The notes below the pieces were generated by a model. That model ran no database searches and was not told the DNA's origin. It saw nothing but the letters and a program-made list of their open reading frames with translations. Position numbers and translations under genes: made by a program. Below are positions 1 through 7,772 of a stretch of DNA of 50,201 nucleotides, one piece after another (within the stretch, counting starts at the first letter, position 1; every line of letters begins with the position of its first letter). Source of the stretch: a virus. The DNA is taken from IMG/VR virus record IMGVR_UViG_3300037153_000173, positions 1 through 50,201 of that record, one strand, 5' to 3'.

Positions 1-110
1 GAGACGTGGCCGTGGCTGGAGAAGAACTCCACAGCCACGAGCAGGGCAAGCGTCAGCATGACGCCCGCCGCGAGGATGATGGCAACCATATCCCGGCCGT
101 TCCATTTCAC
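1..110 (-). CDS. holin, 5' part (duplicate cut by contig end)
   Basis: This is the first 36 or so codons of the holin whose full copy is at 49932-50138, cut by the left end of the contig. The start is GTG at 110-108, sharing a GTGA overlap with the endolysin stop (109-107). The one mismatch in the terminal repeat changes codon 22 from Val (full copy) to Ala (this copy). In the closed genome this is one gene, not two. Confidence 0.85.
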   Translation of the reverse strand, partial: MKWNGRDMVAIILAAGVMLTLALLVAVEFFSSHGHV

Positions 111-173
111 TTGGGCGCTGGTGCGAAGCCGACAAACCCGGCCACCTGCTTGCCCTTCTCGCCGCCGTTCCAG
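1..173. repeat. terminal direct repeat, copy 1
   Basis: These 173 bases are repeated at 50029-50201. The only difference I see is G at 46 versus A at 50074. The repeat runs through the start of the holin gene and the 3' end of the endolysin gene, so it is not a special end sequence. The simplest reading is assembly overlap of a circular or circularly permuted genome of about 50,028 bp, with one polymorphic or erroneous base. Confidence 0.95.
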
Positions 174-988
174 CCGTTCTGGCCGGACTTCTGCCAGGTG
201 TAGACCAGGCTGCCGTTCTTCTTCTTGCCGATCAGCGTCAGCGCCCCGCTGGCAGACCGTTCGGCGGAGATGGACACCACGTCCTGAGCAGGGCAGAACC
301 GCGACATACCGGCCGGACCCGAACCCGACTTGCCGCCGTTCCAGCTGGTCTCGCCTTTGTTCTGCCAGGTGTACCAGATCGCGTCGTCATACAGCTCAAA
401 GACGTGGATGGCATCGTTCCAGTTGAGCGCAACCGCCACTTGATCCTCCTCAGATGTTGATGGGGCAGGAGCAGGGCTCCCGCCGCGAGCCATGTCGAGA
501 ACTTGATCCATCGGGAAGCTGGAGCCGCAGTCCCAGTGCCCGCCTCCCCACGATCCAAGGTCTGCGTGTTGACAGACGCCTCGACCGCCGCCCTGGGCTT
601 GGCTGGAGGAGAGCTTGGTGATGGGTATCCCATAGTGCGCCGCCTCCTCCGCGATCCAGGCAGCGCAGTTGGCGAGCATGTTGGGGTGTTTGCTCCACTC
701 ACTGCTCGACCAGGAGGCGAACGCACAAAGCTCGATCTGGACAGCTACCGGATTGGCGTTGGAGGCGGTCCAGGCCTTGTTGTCCCGCTTGACATACTCA
801 CCGACCGTGTTGACCTTGTCATCCGCGCCGGTGTGGCTGGATACCTGACCGCTCCGATTCTGGAACCAACTGCCGAGACTTTCAATGGTTGTCGCGCCCT
901 CCGCCGTGTGGATGACGATCAGCCGGACGCCTGCTCCTCCCCGGCTGGAGTAGTTGGGCGATGGAATCCAGACGCGCTTGAGGGCCAT
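107..988 (-). CDS. endolysin, N-acetylmuramoyl-L-alanine amidase
   Basis: A 293-aa lysis enzyme expected to cut the amide bond between muramic acid and the stem peptide. Residues ~5-165 look like an Amidase_2 (PGRP-type) domain: H27 in IVIHTAEG, E86 in VQIELCAF, H141 in VCQHADLG and C154 in HWDCG are the likely zinc and catalytic set. After a Pro/Ser linker (~170-185), the C-terminal ~105 residues carry repeats of the type (I/V)(W)YTWQ...WNGG, resembling a lectin-like propeller domain that may bind the wall. The start overlaps the upstream stop (TGATG) and the stop overlaps the holin start (GTGA), so it is coupled to both. The fold of the C-terminal domain is inferred from repeat shape only. 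Confidence 0.9.
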   Translation of the reverse strand: MALKRVWIPSPNYSSRGGAGVRLIVIHTAEGATTIESLGSWFQNRSGQVSSHTGADDKVNTVGEYVKRDNKAWTASNANPVAVQIELCAFASWSSSEWSKHPNMLANCAAWIAEEAAHYGIPITKLSSSQAQGGGRGVCQHADLGSWGGGHWDCGSSFPMDQVLDMARGGSPAPAPSTSEEDQVAVALNWNDAIHVFELYDDAIWYTWQNKGETSWNGGKSGSGPAGMSRFCPAQDVVSISAERSASGALTLIGKKKNGSLVYTWQKSGQNGWNGGEKGKQVAGFVGFAPAPK

Positions 989-1167
989 CAGGAGTTCTCC
1001 CTCAGGCTCTCCAGGAACCCGGGTCCACGCCGCTGCTCGACCTCGATCCGCCGCGGGTCCGCTGGGTCCAGGTTGATCGCATCCTCGTCCCGGTCGAGCG
1101 GCATCACGTGAGCGTCCGCCGGGTCCTCTGCGGGCTCCGGAGCAGGTGTTGGGTCAGATGCTTCCAT
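988..1167 (-). CDS. small acidic protein in lysis cassette
   Basis: A 59-aa hydrophilic protein rich in Asp, Glu and Pro, with no membrane segment and no family I recognise. The chosen ATG at 1167 follows an AAGGAGG ribosome site about 12 bases upstream; a CTG three bases... one codon earlier is also in frame. Its stop overlaps the endolysin ATG (TGATG), and it sits between the collagen-like protein and the endolysin, so it is made with the lysis proteins. A regulatory or chaperone role in lysis is possible, but nothing in the sequence shows it. Confidence 0.6.
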   Translation of the reverse strand: MEASDPTPAPEPAEDPADAHVMPLDRDEDAINLDPADPRRIEVEQRRGPGFLESLRENS

Positions 1168-1184
1168 CAGCTGTTCAAGCCTCC

Positions 1185-1784
1185 TTACGGTACACTGGCG
1201 ATGAGGCACACGACAACCGTCGCTGTTGCCTCAGGGTTACGCTGGTGTACGTCGATTGTGGTCCGCGTCGAGCCGGGCGGACAGTTGAACCCCTGACCAT
1301 TATCACCGGGAGGTCCAGTGGCCCCCACCGGACCTCGCGGGCCAGTGGCTCCAGGCGGTCCCACCGGCCCAGCCGCTCCAGTTGCGCCTGTAGCGCCAGT
1401 TGCTCCCGTCGCACCCTGCTTGCCCTGCTCGCCCTGCTTGCCTTGTCGGCCGCGAGGACCACGACTCCCGCGAGCACCATGAGCCCCTTGTTCACCCTTG
1501 GCTCCTCTCGCACCAGTAGCGCCAACACTCCCGGCCGTTCCAGGTAGCCCCTGTAGTCCCGCCTGGCCTGTGGGTCCGGTCGCGCCCTGCTGGCCGGGAG
1601 AGCCCTGGACACCGCGAGCCCCCAGTCCACCCCGGGGACCCGCGGTGCCGACTGCGCCTGGTGGACCGGGTACGCCTGGTGGTCCAGCGGGAGCACCATT
1701 GAGCCCCACCATGAGACCAGTGAGGCCACTGAGCGTTCCGACCAGAGCGCAATACAAGATGACAAGCCATAAGTTACGAGTCAC
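1185..1784 (-). CDS. membrane-anchored collagen-like protein
   Basis: A 199-aa protein whose N-terminal ~28 residues form one hydrophobic segment (start MTRNLWLVILYC), followed by about 40 consecutive Gly-X-Y triplets (~residues 30-165, many GPPG, GATG, GKQG) and a short C-terminal domain containing NCPPGST and a lone CLIASVP end. Collagen triplets normally trimerise. With an uncleaved N-terminal anchor, the product would be a stalk on the cell membrane rather than a virion fibre, unless the N-terminus is a cleaved signal. It starts with GTG inside the end of the upstream gene and lies between terminase and endolysin, an unusual place for a collagen-like gene. The two-strand homopurine bias of the repeats makes long false ORFs on other frames. 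Confidence 0.8.
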   Translation of the reverse strand: MTRNLWLVILYCALVGTLSGLTGLMVGLNGAPAGPPGVPGPPGAVGTAGPRGGLGARGVQGSPGQQGATGPTGQAGLQGLPGTAGSVGATGARGAKGEQGAHGARGSRGPRGRQGKQGEQGKQGATGATGATGATGAAGPVGPPGATGPRGPVGATGPPGDNGQGFNCPPGSTRTTIDVHQRNPEATATVVVCLIASVP

Positions 1785-1998
1785 CGCCTCGACACCTGGC
1801 TAGCTCTCTGCGGCAATCGTCCAAGGCTCCTCGCGTCTCCTCCCAGAGGTCATGCTGAATCTCGATGGATTGAGAAATCTGACCGCGGCTGAGCTTGGCC
1901 CCTGCTCGGACGGCTCCGGCTACTCCGACCAGGAACGTCAGTGAGCCCAGCAGGACCAAGAATGGGTCCTTGCCAGATGAGGCTGCGGCCGCGATCAC
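1774..1998 (-). CDS. small membrane protein with coiled-coil tail
   Basis: A 74-aa protein with one strongly hydrophobic segment (~residues 12-33, FLVLLGSLTFLVGVAGAV), then a charged helical tail with a regular heptad-like pattern (~40-70, ISQSIEIQHDLWEETRGALD). The GTG start at 1998 forms a GTGA overlap with the large-terminase stop. Its position just upstream of the lysis genes and its membrane topology suit an accessory lysis protein (antiholin or spanin-like), but no diagnostic motif is present. Confidence 0.65.
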   Translation of the reverse strand: MIAAAASSGKDPFLVLLGSLTFLVGVAGAVRAGAKLSRGQISQSIEIQHDLWEETRGALDDCRRELARCRGGDS

Positions 1999-3509
1999 CA
2001 CTTCTTCTCCAGGAGGTCGCCGGTGATCGAGCCCTCGTCAACGCCACGTTCATCCGTCCGCCGCGCCTTGGGCAGGAAGAATCCACCAACCCCCGCACAC
2101 GTGGACTGCATGACCGCGTCCGCCCGGTCCGGAGATGGGAGCCCGCGAGACTCCATCTCCTCCTTGGACTCGATGAGAATGCGGCCATCGGACCGGATGC
2201 GATACTTGATCGACAACAACTGGCTGATGAGCGTATCGTCCTCGCCATCTGGTGGGAGGTCATACAACCCCTGCTCCAGCCCCTCGCGGAAGCTCCACCA
2301 CTGCTCTGCTCGACGGTTGACGAACCGCTTCTGGGCATGAGGCGTGGTTGGCTTCTCACTCGCAACAAATGGAATCACCGGGAACCCCTGCTCACGCAGC
2401 CTGTCGTACACGCCGCCGCCGACGCCCACGGTGTCGATGTGCGCCGGAGCGTACCCAAACGTCTCGTTGAGAGCTTGCGCCATCCTCCCAGATGTGACCA
2501 TCGTGTCCTGCTTGTTGGCGGTCCACTCCTTGCGGATCATCCCAGCCCGGTTCCGGTAACACGCCGTCTCGTTGGTACCGGTCCGCGCCACGTCGAGCCC
2601 GAACGTCCCCGGTTCGCCCATCGCAAACCCGGACAGGTCCTGCTCTTGCGCCGTGCGTACCCAGGATGGGTAGATCAGCGTCTCCTCGCTGACCTCCGGG
2701 AACTCCGCCAAGACCTTGGCGATGTACAGAGGCGAGCCCACACCCCAAGATCGCCCCACCTCCTCGACCCACTCAGGGGACACCAAGCGGTCCAGGACAT
2801 CCTGTGGGCAGGGCTCGCCAGTGAATGCGGGTGTGTCAAACGCGCTGATGGTGATGACGTTCCAGCCGCTCGACGGCCGACAGACGCGCTCAAACTCGCT
2901 CGATGGGTCATCCGGGTTCCCAATCGCGAGGACCCGGTTGGTAGGGCTCGTGAGCAGCGTCGTCACGGCCGTCCACAGCCACTTGGGGACGCCGCACGCC
3001 TCATCTAGCAACACCAGGACGTACTTGGCGTGGATGCCCTGGAACGCAGTCGCCGCCTCCTCCTGGTTGCGGAGGTCCTGAGGCTTGCGACCATATGCGA
3101 CCAGCGTCCCGTCCCACTTCCACTCTGGTGTGTCGCTCTCCGTGATGTAGCCCGGGAGCCCCGCCTTGCGATGGGCAACGCGGATGTACCTCCAGAGGAT
3201 CGCCTTCACCTGGTTGGTGGACGGAGCCGTGGTCACCACGAACACGTCGTCAATGGGGTGGGTGTCCAGCCACCAGGCGACTGCTCGACTTGCGATGTGG
3301 GACTTCCCGGTGGAGTGAGCGGACTTGACGGCCGTCTTGCGATTGTCGCGGATGGAGTCCATGATCACGTCCTGTCGTGACCATGTGTGCTCGTGGAGGC
3401 GAGCAGACACCCACGCCGGTCCGCGGCTCGCCATCGGGTCCGGCTGAGGGTCGAGCCCGTCCGCGATGCGGCCCAGGAACCGACGCTCATCAGCCGCAAA
3501 CACCGTCAT
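1995..3509 (-). CDS. terminase large subunit
   Basis: A 504-aa DNA-packaging motor and headful/cos nuclease. The ATPase half carries a Walker A-like loop (SAHSTGKS, residues 63-70), a Walker B end with the acidic pair D169-E170 (VLVLLDEACG) and a coupling motif GNPDDP near 197-202. The C-terminal half has an RNase H-like nuclease pattern: GLDVARTGTNE, then HIDTVGVGGGVYD, then a late DRADAV. I chose ATG 3509, which forms an ATGA overlap with the upstream zinc-ribbon gene; the open frame extends further up to 3824, but that part is a shadow of the upstream genes. The length is normal for a TerL. Confidence 0.93.
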   Translation of the reverse strand: MTVFAADERRFLGRIADGLDPQPDPMASRGPAWVSARLHEHTWSRQDVIMDSIRDNRKTAVKSAHSTGKSHIASRAVAWWLDTHPIDDVFVVTTAPSTNQVKAILWRYIRVAHRKAGLPGYITESDTPEWKWDGTLVAYGRKPQDLRNQEEAATAFQGIHAKYVLVLLDEACGVPKWLWTAVTTLLTSPTNRVLAIGNPDDPSSEFERVCRPSSGWNVITISAFDTPAFTGEPCPQDVLDRLVSPEWVEEVGRSWGVGSPLYIAKVLAEFPEVSEETLIYPSWVRTAQEQDLSGFAMGEPGTFGLDVARTGTNETACYRNRAGMIRKEWTANKQDTMVTSGRMAQALNETFGYAPAHIDTVGVGGGVYDRLREQGFPVIPFVASEKPTTPHAQKRFVNRRAEQWWSFREGLEQGLYDLPPDGEDDTLISQLLSIKYRIRSDGRILIESKEEMESRGLPSPDRADAVMQSTCAGVGGFFLPKARRTDERGVDEGSITGDLLEKKW

Positions 3510-3730
3510 GACCGGGTGTCCAGGAAGTAGTCCGCCAGCTGCTCCACCGTGATGACCACACCGTGACCTACCGGACAGCTGTACTCGTCCCGTTGGAAGG
3601 AGTACACAGAGCGGCGCAGACAGTGTGGGCAGAGGATCGGCTGTGTCTGCTCGACGGGCGGCTCCATCAGCGACACCTTGACGATGTTGACATGTTGGGC
3701 ATATGGCGAAAGCCGGACGTACAGCCTCAT
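3506..3730 (-). CDS. small zinc-ribbon protein
   Basis: A 74-aa protein with a CPHC...CPVGH arrangement (residues ~34-56) that could bind one zinc ion. The N-terminal part is a short amphipathic stretch. It is wedged between the small- and large-terminase genes with four-base ATGA overlaps on both sides, so it is translationally coupled to both and probably made in similar amounts. A role in packaging is suggested by position only. I do not recognise the family. Confidence 0.7.
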   Translation of the reverse strand: MRLYVRLSPYAQHVNIVKVSLMEPPVEQTQPILCPHCLRRSVYSFQRDEYSCPVGHGVVITVEQLADYFLDTRS

Positions 3731-4227
3731 GCAGCGACCTCTGGGAGAGCCGTACCCTCAACCAACCGCCTCCGAATTCCCTCACCCAACAGCCTGACCT
3801 GCTCGTTGTCCAGCCCGGCGTCATTGGCCGCTGCTCGGATCGCCGCCAACACCCAGGTTGCCTTCTGCTCCTCGATGGCGACCTGGCGCTCAGCGATCCC
3901 TAGCCGCGCCATGTCGTTGGCGATGCCATGGACCTCGCCCCGCAGAGCCTGCTCCAGCTTCCACCACTTGTTCGGCTCGACCCGGATGTTGCCCTGGGCG
4001 TCCCAGAACTTGACCCAGAACTCATCAACGGGGATGTCGTCAGCGAAGGTCGCCGCTACATACAGGTGCCCCATGGCCCGGTCGAGCACCAGCTGGAGAG
4101 CTTGAGTCACGCTGCTCCGTTGTTCAGCCCACTTGGGGTCCTCTCCACACAACTCACTCGCCTCAGCCCACAACACCCGGCGGACGGTCATGCGCCGCTT
4201 GCGGGCTCGCCGCTCGCTCTTGCGCAT
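3727..4227 (-). CDS. probable terminase small subunit
   Basis: A 166-aa, largely helical, basic N-terminal protein (KSERRARKRR near the start) immediately upstream of the terminase large subunit, the classical place for TerS. The N-terminus could bind DNA and the middle (~55-135) is rich in Glu/Ala helices suited to oligomerisation. I prefer ATG 4227, which has an AAGGGG site just before it; a GTG at 4251 would add eight residues. There is no sequence-level proof of TerS identity, only order, size and charge. Confidence 0.6.
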   Translation of the reverse strand: MRKSERRARKRRMTVRRVLWAEASELCGEDPKWAEQRSSVTQALQLVLDRAMGHLYVAATFADDIPVDEFWVKFWDAQGNIRVEPNKWWKLEQALRGEVHGIANDMARLGIAERQVAIEEQKATWVLAAIRAAANDAGLDNEQVRLLGEGIRRRLVEGTALPEVAA

Positions 4228-4269
4228 CGTCCCCTTGTCGTGGCCAGGCACGGCCGGGATCGTACCCGC

Positions 4270-4305
4270 CGCGGCGTTGGGCGGTCAAATGGGTCAAACG
4301 CCGCG
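4270..4305. other. strong hairpin with GGTCAAA repeats before terS
   Basis: A nine-base perfect stem (CGCGGCGTT / AACGCCGCG) encloses two direct copies of GGTCAAA nine bases apart (4283 and 4292). It lies in the ~180-bp gap between the 157-aa gene and the small-terminase candidate. It could be a packaging (pac/cos-like) site, a protein-binding site or an mRNA structure controlling terminase synthesis; it lacks a T-tract, so a simple intrinsic terminator is less likely. Confidence 0.5.
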
Positions 4306-4409
4306 AGCGGGGAACCGCGCGCCCGCGAGCCGCTGGGCCGCTCCCGGCGGCTACGCGGTCCGGAGAGGAGCCCGGAGCCCGATGCCCGCCCTTGCGAGGC
4401 ATCACGCCC

Positions 4410-4883
4410 TCAGTCGGATCGAGGAGCCCCAGGCCAGGACGCCCGGGGATGGTTCTCCAACACCTCAACCCTCCACCCGGTCGGTGACCTCGTGAACACC
4501 CTCCTCCCCCAATGCTCCTCCGCCTCGTACACAGGCCACAACTTGGTCGCGACAACCTCGCGGAACCGGCCGCCAAGCACAATCGCCACATGACTCCGCC
4601 CTCCCACACCCAACGGAGCAGTCGGCAAGTCAACAGCCGGAACGGGCACGAGATGGACCCAACTTGATGACCACCCTTCCTCCGCTAACCCCACCCAACT
4701 CCTGAGCCACTCGGTGGTTCCCATCGCACGAGTCCGCTGGAGCCGCTTGTACCCCAACCACGCCCAGAATCCCAACTCGGCGTTGACCAGCGAATTGTCA
4801 ATTTCTAGAGTCACATGACTGATCAAAATCCCACCATTTCCCTCTCTACACACAATGCCACTTCTAAGCCACCTCTCTGCCAT
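4410..4883 (-). CDS. hypothetical protein, first gene after element A
   Basis: A 157-aa protein with no recognised domain. It has a hydrophobic-aromatic N-terminal half (AELGFWAWLGYKRLQR) and a Pro/Val-rich middle. The frame opens at ATG 4883 inside the repeated motif GAATGGCAGAGAGGTGGC of element A, so that start may be part of the regulatory sequence; a later GTG or TTG (around residues 19-25) is possible, and the first ~20 codons are AT-richer than the rest. It is the first gene of the terminase-lysis operon. Confidence 0.55.
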   Translation of the reverse strand: MAERWLRSGIVCREGNGGILISHVTLEIDNSLVNAELGFWAWLGYKRLQRTRAMGTTEWLRSWVGLAEEGWSSSWVHLVPVPAVDLPTAPLGVGGRSHVAIVLGGRFREVVATKLWPVYEAEEHWGRRVFTRSPTGWRVEVLENHPRASWPGAPRSD

Positions 4884-5010
4884 TCTAACGGCAATTCACA
4901 CCGCATCCATATAAGCGGACAGGTACCCCCTGACGGGTTTTGTTAGCGTCAAAATGCCCTGCTATTTGCCAGGTAATTTTCACACCAAAATCAAATGTCT
5001 GAAACATTAC
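4862..5010 (-). promoter_or_regulatory. element A, conserved AT-rich regulatory element
   Basis: Read on the minus strand, this holds a 91-base block (5010-4920), a 34-base variable spacer, and a 24-base block with GAATGGCAGAGAGGTGGC (4885-4862). An inverted copy with the same spacing is at 29976-30125; I count 77 of 91 matches without gaps in the long block. Conserved words are AATGTTTCAGACATT (a dyad), AAAATTACC, TTTTGACGCTAACAAAA (TTTTG/CAAAA dyad around a TTGACG) and AGGGGGTACCTG. The sequence is AT-rich against a GC-rich genome and sits just upstream of the terminase operon, so it is probably the late promoter or an operator/origin-type site. TTGACG is -35-like, but I see no normal -10 at 16-18 bases. 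Confidence 0.75.
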
Positions 5011-5060
5011 AGTGGTTTTGATTCAGACACACCGGAAACCATTCCCGGAAACCATTCCGG

Positions 5061-5750
5061 TTAGCCACCCGAACCCGCAGCCCGCCGACCAGAAGGAGCC
5101 CGTAAATCGGCCACCCAATCCCGGAACTCGGAGGCCAACTCCCACGCCTGAATTCGGGGGTCGCCCTCCACCACCCAAGCCTCCATCCCCGGTCCTCCGG
5201 CGTACGTTGTCAGCACGTCTCCGACATAGCCGCCGGAGCCGCCCATCCACCCCTCGTCCGCGTGAAGGATGCGAGCGACTCGCAGCGCCATATGACGCAC
5301 CGCGTCTGCTCGATGGTCACCCTTGCCGAGAGCCCGCCCCTTGCGTTTCGCGTGCGCCACCCTCCACAGCCCCCACTCCTTCAACCGCGCATCGGTCGCG
5401 TACTTCTTGGCGTCAGCCGGAGTCTGCTCGACGACAGTCACACCAAGCGCATACCGACTCTCAGGCGATGAACGACCCACACAGTCTAAACGACCATCCA
5501 GCCCCGCGGACCGCGGCACGAGCAGACACCTGAGCCCCGCCGCGACCTCGACGCCCGTCAGATCCACGTTCACCTGTCGCAGGGCAAAGGACTCAATCAC
5601 CAACCAAATCCTGAACCCCTCCTCAACGCCATACGCCCGGCCCACCCGCTCGCCGCCCAATCGCTTCTCCAACGTCGTGTCCGCCCAGAACAACCCCCTT
5701 GCCACGCCGGTCGCCCGTCCAGGGTCGATTGCCATCACAGCGAATCTCAC
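5061..5750 (-). CDS. RuvC-like Holliday junction resolvase
   Basis: A 229-aa protein with the RNase H-fold resolvase pattern. The N-terminus MAIDPGRATG gives D9, LVIESF gives E53, and KGDHRADAVRHM gives H146 and D149, the expected two-metal active site for cutting branched DNA before packaging. In between lies the QTPADAKKYATDARL segment typical of RuvC relatives. The GTG start at 5750 overlaps the upstream stop (GTGA) after a GGGAGGG site. It is the last gene before element A, closing the replication module. The C-terminal ~60 residues are Gly/Pro-rich and not obviously part of the fold. Confidence 0.8.
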   Translation of the reverse strand: MRFAVMAIDPGRATGVARGLFWADTTLEKRLGGERVGRAYGVEEGFRIWLVIESFALRQVNVDLTGVEVAAGLRCLLVPRSAGLDGRLDCVGRSSPESRYALGVTVVEQTPADAKKYATDARLKEWGLWRVAHAKRKGRALGKGDHRADAVRHMALRVARILHADEGWMGGSGGYVGDVLTTYAGGPGMEAWVVEGDPRIQAWELASEFRDWVADLRAPSGRRAAGSGG

Positions 5751-5980
5751 GAGCCCTCCCGCTTGATCAACTGAGGCTCAATGAGCTGATACAAGAAGTC
5801 AGTGACCTCGTACGAGGCAGCCAGCCGTCGCGAGTCACAACGGACCTTGTGGACGATGACCGGCTCGTTGGGCTGCTCTCCGCCGGTAAACAACGCGATG
5901 CCCTCGTCCACACAGATAGGCTTCAGACACGTATCGCAGAGCAGGATCAGTTCACCCGCCTTGTTAGTGCTGATTCGCAA
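5747..5980 (-). CDS. small protein with CDTC motif
   Basis: A 77-aa protein with CDTCLKPIC near residues 15-23 and a later Cys, suggesting a partial zinc knuckle. The predicted start is TTG at 5980, preceded by AAGGGAGA; no ATG or GTG is available upstream in frame. Its stop overlaps the start of the RuvC-like gene (GTGA). It follows a strong terminator, so it probably begins a two-gene unit with the resolvase. Function unknown. Confidence 0.6.
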   Translation of the reverse strand: MRISTNKAGELILLCDTCLKPICVDEGIALFTGGEQPNEPVIVHKVRCDSRRLAASYEVTDFLYQLIEPQLIKREGS

Positions 5981-6039
5981 GTGTCCCAGTCTCCCTTCTC
6001 AATCGTTTACAACATCCGCTAGCACCGGTGGGCCTGTCC

Positions 6040-6079
6040 GGTGTCGTGTCCCAGGGTCCCGTCTAGGGACCCGGACACC
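6040..6079 (-). terminator. nested hairpin after primase-helicase gene
   Basis: The seven-base stem GGGTCCC/GGGACCC with loop GTCTA is nested in an outer stem GGTGTC/GACACC. It lies 50-90 bases past the stop of the primase-helicase gene on the minus strand. There is no U-tract, as is common for GC-rich actinobacterial hairpin terminators. The 148-base gap 5981-6128 contains nothing else I can identify apart from a weaker TGACCC/GGGTCA pair next to the stop. Confidence 0.6.
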
Positions 6080-6128
6080 ACCACTGCCCCACAAGGTGTC
6101 CCAACCAGTGACCCACCCGCACACTGGG

Positions 6129-7742
6129 TCACCGCCGCCGGTACATGATCGACCGGTTTGGACCATCCCACGAGATCACTCGCTCATCATCGAGCAGGAC
6201 CCGGAGAGCCCGCTTCACCCGTGTTTCCTTCCCGCCCAGGTTCCGGATGATCGAACTCTGACTCATCTCCCCGCTCAACGATCCATAGACCTCCTCGATG
6301 AACAGCGCGTCCCGCTGCTCCGCCGCCTCTGCTCGACCAGCTTCTCGCTTCGACAGCTTCTCCTTGGCGAACTGTTCAGGCAGGTATTCATCACCCTTCA
6401 TCCCGCGGGTAGGATCAAAGACCATCCCAGGTCCTACCTGAACCCGATCCATTCGCATCGCCTTGAGATGGCCGTGACGGTTCTTTACGTCATGGAACAT
6501 CCCAACCTCCGTCGAGCCCATCTGTTCCATCTTGATGATCGCTTCGCACCAGTCGATCAGGTGCCCAGTCCCTCGCGGCTGACCCATCGCGTTGGTGTGC
6601 TGTAGAACGATCACCGCGATGTCGAGCGTGATCGCCAGAGCCCGACATGCACGAGCTAGCATGGCCGTATCTTCCACGCCGTCCCGATTCTTGATACTGT
6701 ACAGCCCGGCGGAGTCAATGATGACCACCCTCGCCTCTCGCTGTAGGACACGCAAGGCGAGCCGGGCGAGTCCCGCCGGAGAGCCAACATCCCAAGTTGT
6801 CTGTGTGTAGTAGCCGGGCTCTGCCCCGTTCAGATCGCCCCGGCGGGAACGCAGAGCGGCATTCACATTCCTCAGCTGACGAGTCCCCTCGCCCTCTAAC
6901 ACGATCACCGTTCCAGACATCACCCGGTAACCATTCCATTCCATTCCACGTTTCACGGCGTCTGCTACATCGGATGCCATGATGGTCTTACCCGTCCCAC
7001 GATCCGCGTAGACCACCGTGTATCCGCCAAACGGGATCCAATCCTCAACCAGCCAGCGCGGAGGGGGCTGATTCAAGATGTCCTCGTCCGTCAGATACTC
7101 GTCCCTGGGCTCTCCACCTGCGAACATCTCCAACACCTGCTCGATCCGGTCCCGGTGCTCACCCGCCTCCTCAAGCCAGAGATCAACCGCTTCCCGCTCC
7201 GCGTAGCTATCCGTGGCCGCCTCCGCGACTGTGGGCGGGTCCTCCTTGATCAGCTGCTCGACTGATAAGCCATTAGTCAGATGGTCAGAGAAGTCTTTCC
7301 CACGAGCCGCCCTCCAACACTCGACCGTGGCTCCAACGGCATCGAGAGCATCCATAGCCCATCGAGCCCGCCGCGCCCCGTCATCGTCCCGGTCCCAGAT
7401 CAGCATCACGTCAGCGTACTTGAGCGGCCGGGCGAGTCCCGCTGGCCATTTCCCGTTCTGTGGTGCTGTCGTGGCAACCCCTGCCCCGCTTTTGACGAAC
7501 TTGTCCGCATCCTTCTCGCCCTCGACCAGCGTCACCGTGAGCCCGGACTTGACCGCCGCTCGGACCTCCGGGAGCCGGTACAGGACATCAGGCGCATTCC
7601 CGTATCCATCCTGCCAACCGCTCTCTGTGAGACACTCCCAAGCGAACCCCTTGGGGTCAAACCTGCTCTTGCGGCGAACGGGCTCCCCGCTCGCGTCGAT
7701 GTACGTGTAGATGGCGATTACCCGCCCGCTAGCCTTCGCCAT
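6129..7742 (-). CDS. TOPRIM primase / RecA-like helicase
   Basis: A 537-aa replicative protein combining a primase TOPRIM core and a RecA-fold helicase. TOPRIM: VTLVEGEKDADK (E74) and MLIWDRDDDG (117-122). Helicase: Walker A ADRGTGKT (246-253), Walker B-like VVIIDSAG, sensor-type VIVLQHTN and a C-terminal winged-helix-like end. I use ATG 7742, directly after the repeated motif TTGGCAGAGAAC; the open frame extends ten codons up through that motif to a GTG. A zinc-binding N-terminal primase domain is absent. It lies downstream of thyX and is isolated by hairpins on both sides, so it probably has its own promoter or control site. Confidence 0.8.
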   Translation of the reverse strand: MAKASGRVIAIYTYIDASGEPVRRKSRFDPKGFAWECLTESGWQDGYGNAPDVLYRLPEVRAAVKSGLTVTLVEGEKDADKFVKSGAGVATTAPQNGKWPAGLARPLKYADVMLIWDRDDDGARRARWAMDALDAVGATVECWRAARGKDFSDHLTNGLSVEQLIKEDPPTVAEAATDSYAEREAVDLWLEEAGEHRDRIEQVLEMFAGGEPRDEYLTDEDILNQPPPRWLVEDWIPFGGYTVVYADRGTGKTIMASDVADAVKRGMEWNGYRVMSGTVIVLEGEGTRQLRNVNAALRSRRGDLNGAEPGYYTQTTWDVGSPAGLARLALRVLQREARVVIIDSAGLYSIKNRDGVEDTAMLARACRALAITLDIAVIVLQHTNAMGQPRGTGHLIDWCEAIIKMEQMGSTEVGMFHDVKNRHGHLKAMRMDRVQVGPGMVFDPTRGMKGDEYLPEQFAKEKLSKREAGRAEAAEQRDALFIEEVYGSLSGEMSQSSIIRNLGGKETRVKRALRVLLDDERVISWDGPNRSIMYRRR

Positions 7743-7763
7743 GTTCTCTGCCAATCTCTGGTC
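7740..7763 (-). promoter_or_regulatory. start-associated repeat before primase-helicase
   Basis: The minus strand reads GACCAGAGATTGGCAGAGAAC then ATG of the primase-helicase gene. The core CAGAGATTGGCAGAGAACATG is identical at 31375-31395 before the gpJ gene. Its fixed abutment to start codons, and the absence of another good ribosome site, suggest translation or transcription-start control. Confidence 0.65.
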
Positions 7764-7772
7764 GAGAACCAT

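Noticed and set aside
1801-1820. CGCAGAGAGCTAG near the end of the 74-aa membrane gene as another repeat copy
   Set aside because: Only the GCAGAGAG core matches; it lies within coding sequence and not before a start.
1941-3008. 355-aa plus-strand frame opposite the large terminase
   Set aside because: Shadow of terL; composition and context match an antisense frame of a GC-rich gene.
4163-4402. 79-aa minus-strand frame before the small terminase (MPRKGGHRAPG...)
   Set aside because: It runs through the hairpin and overlaps the terS candidate; composition is Gly/Arg/Pro-rich like random GC-rich sequence and no ribosome site is evident.
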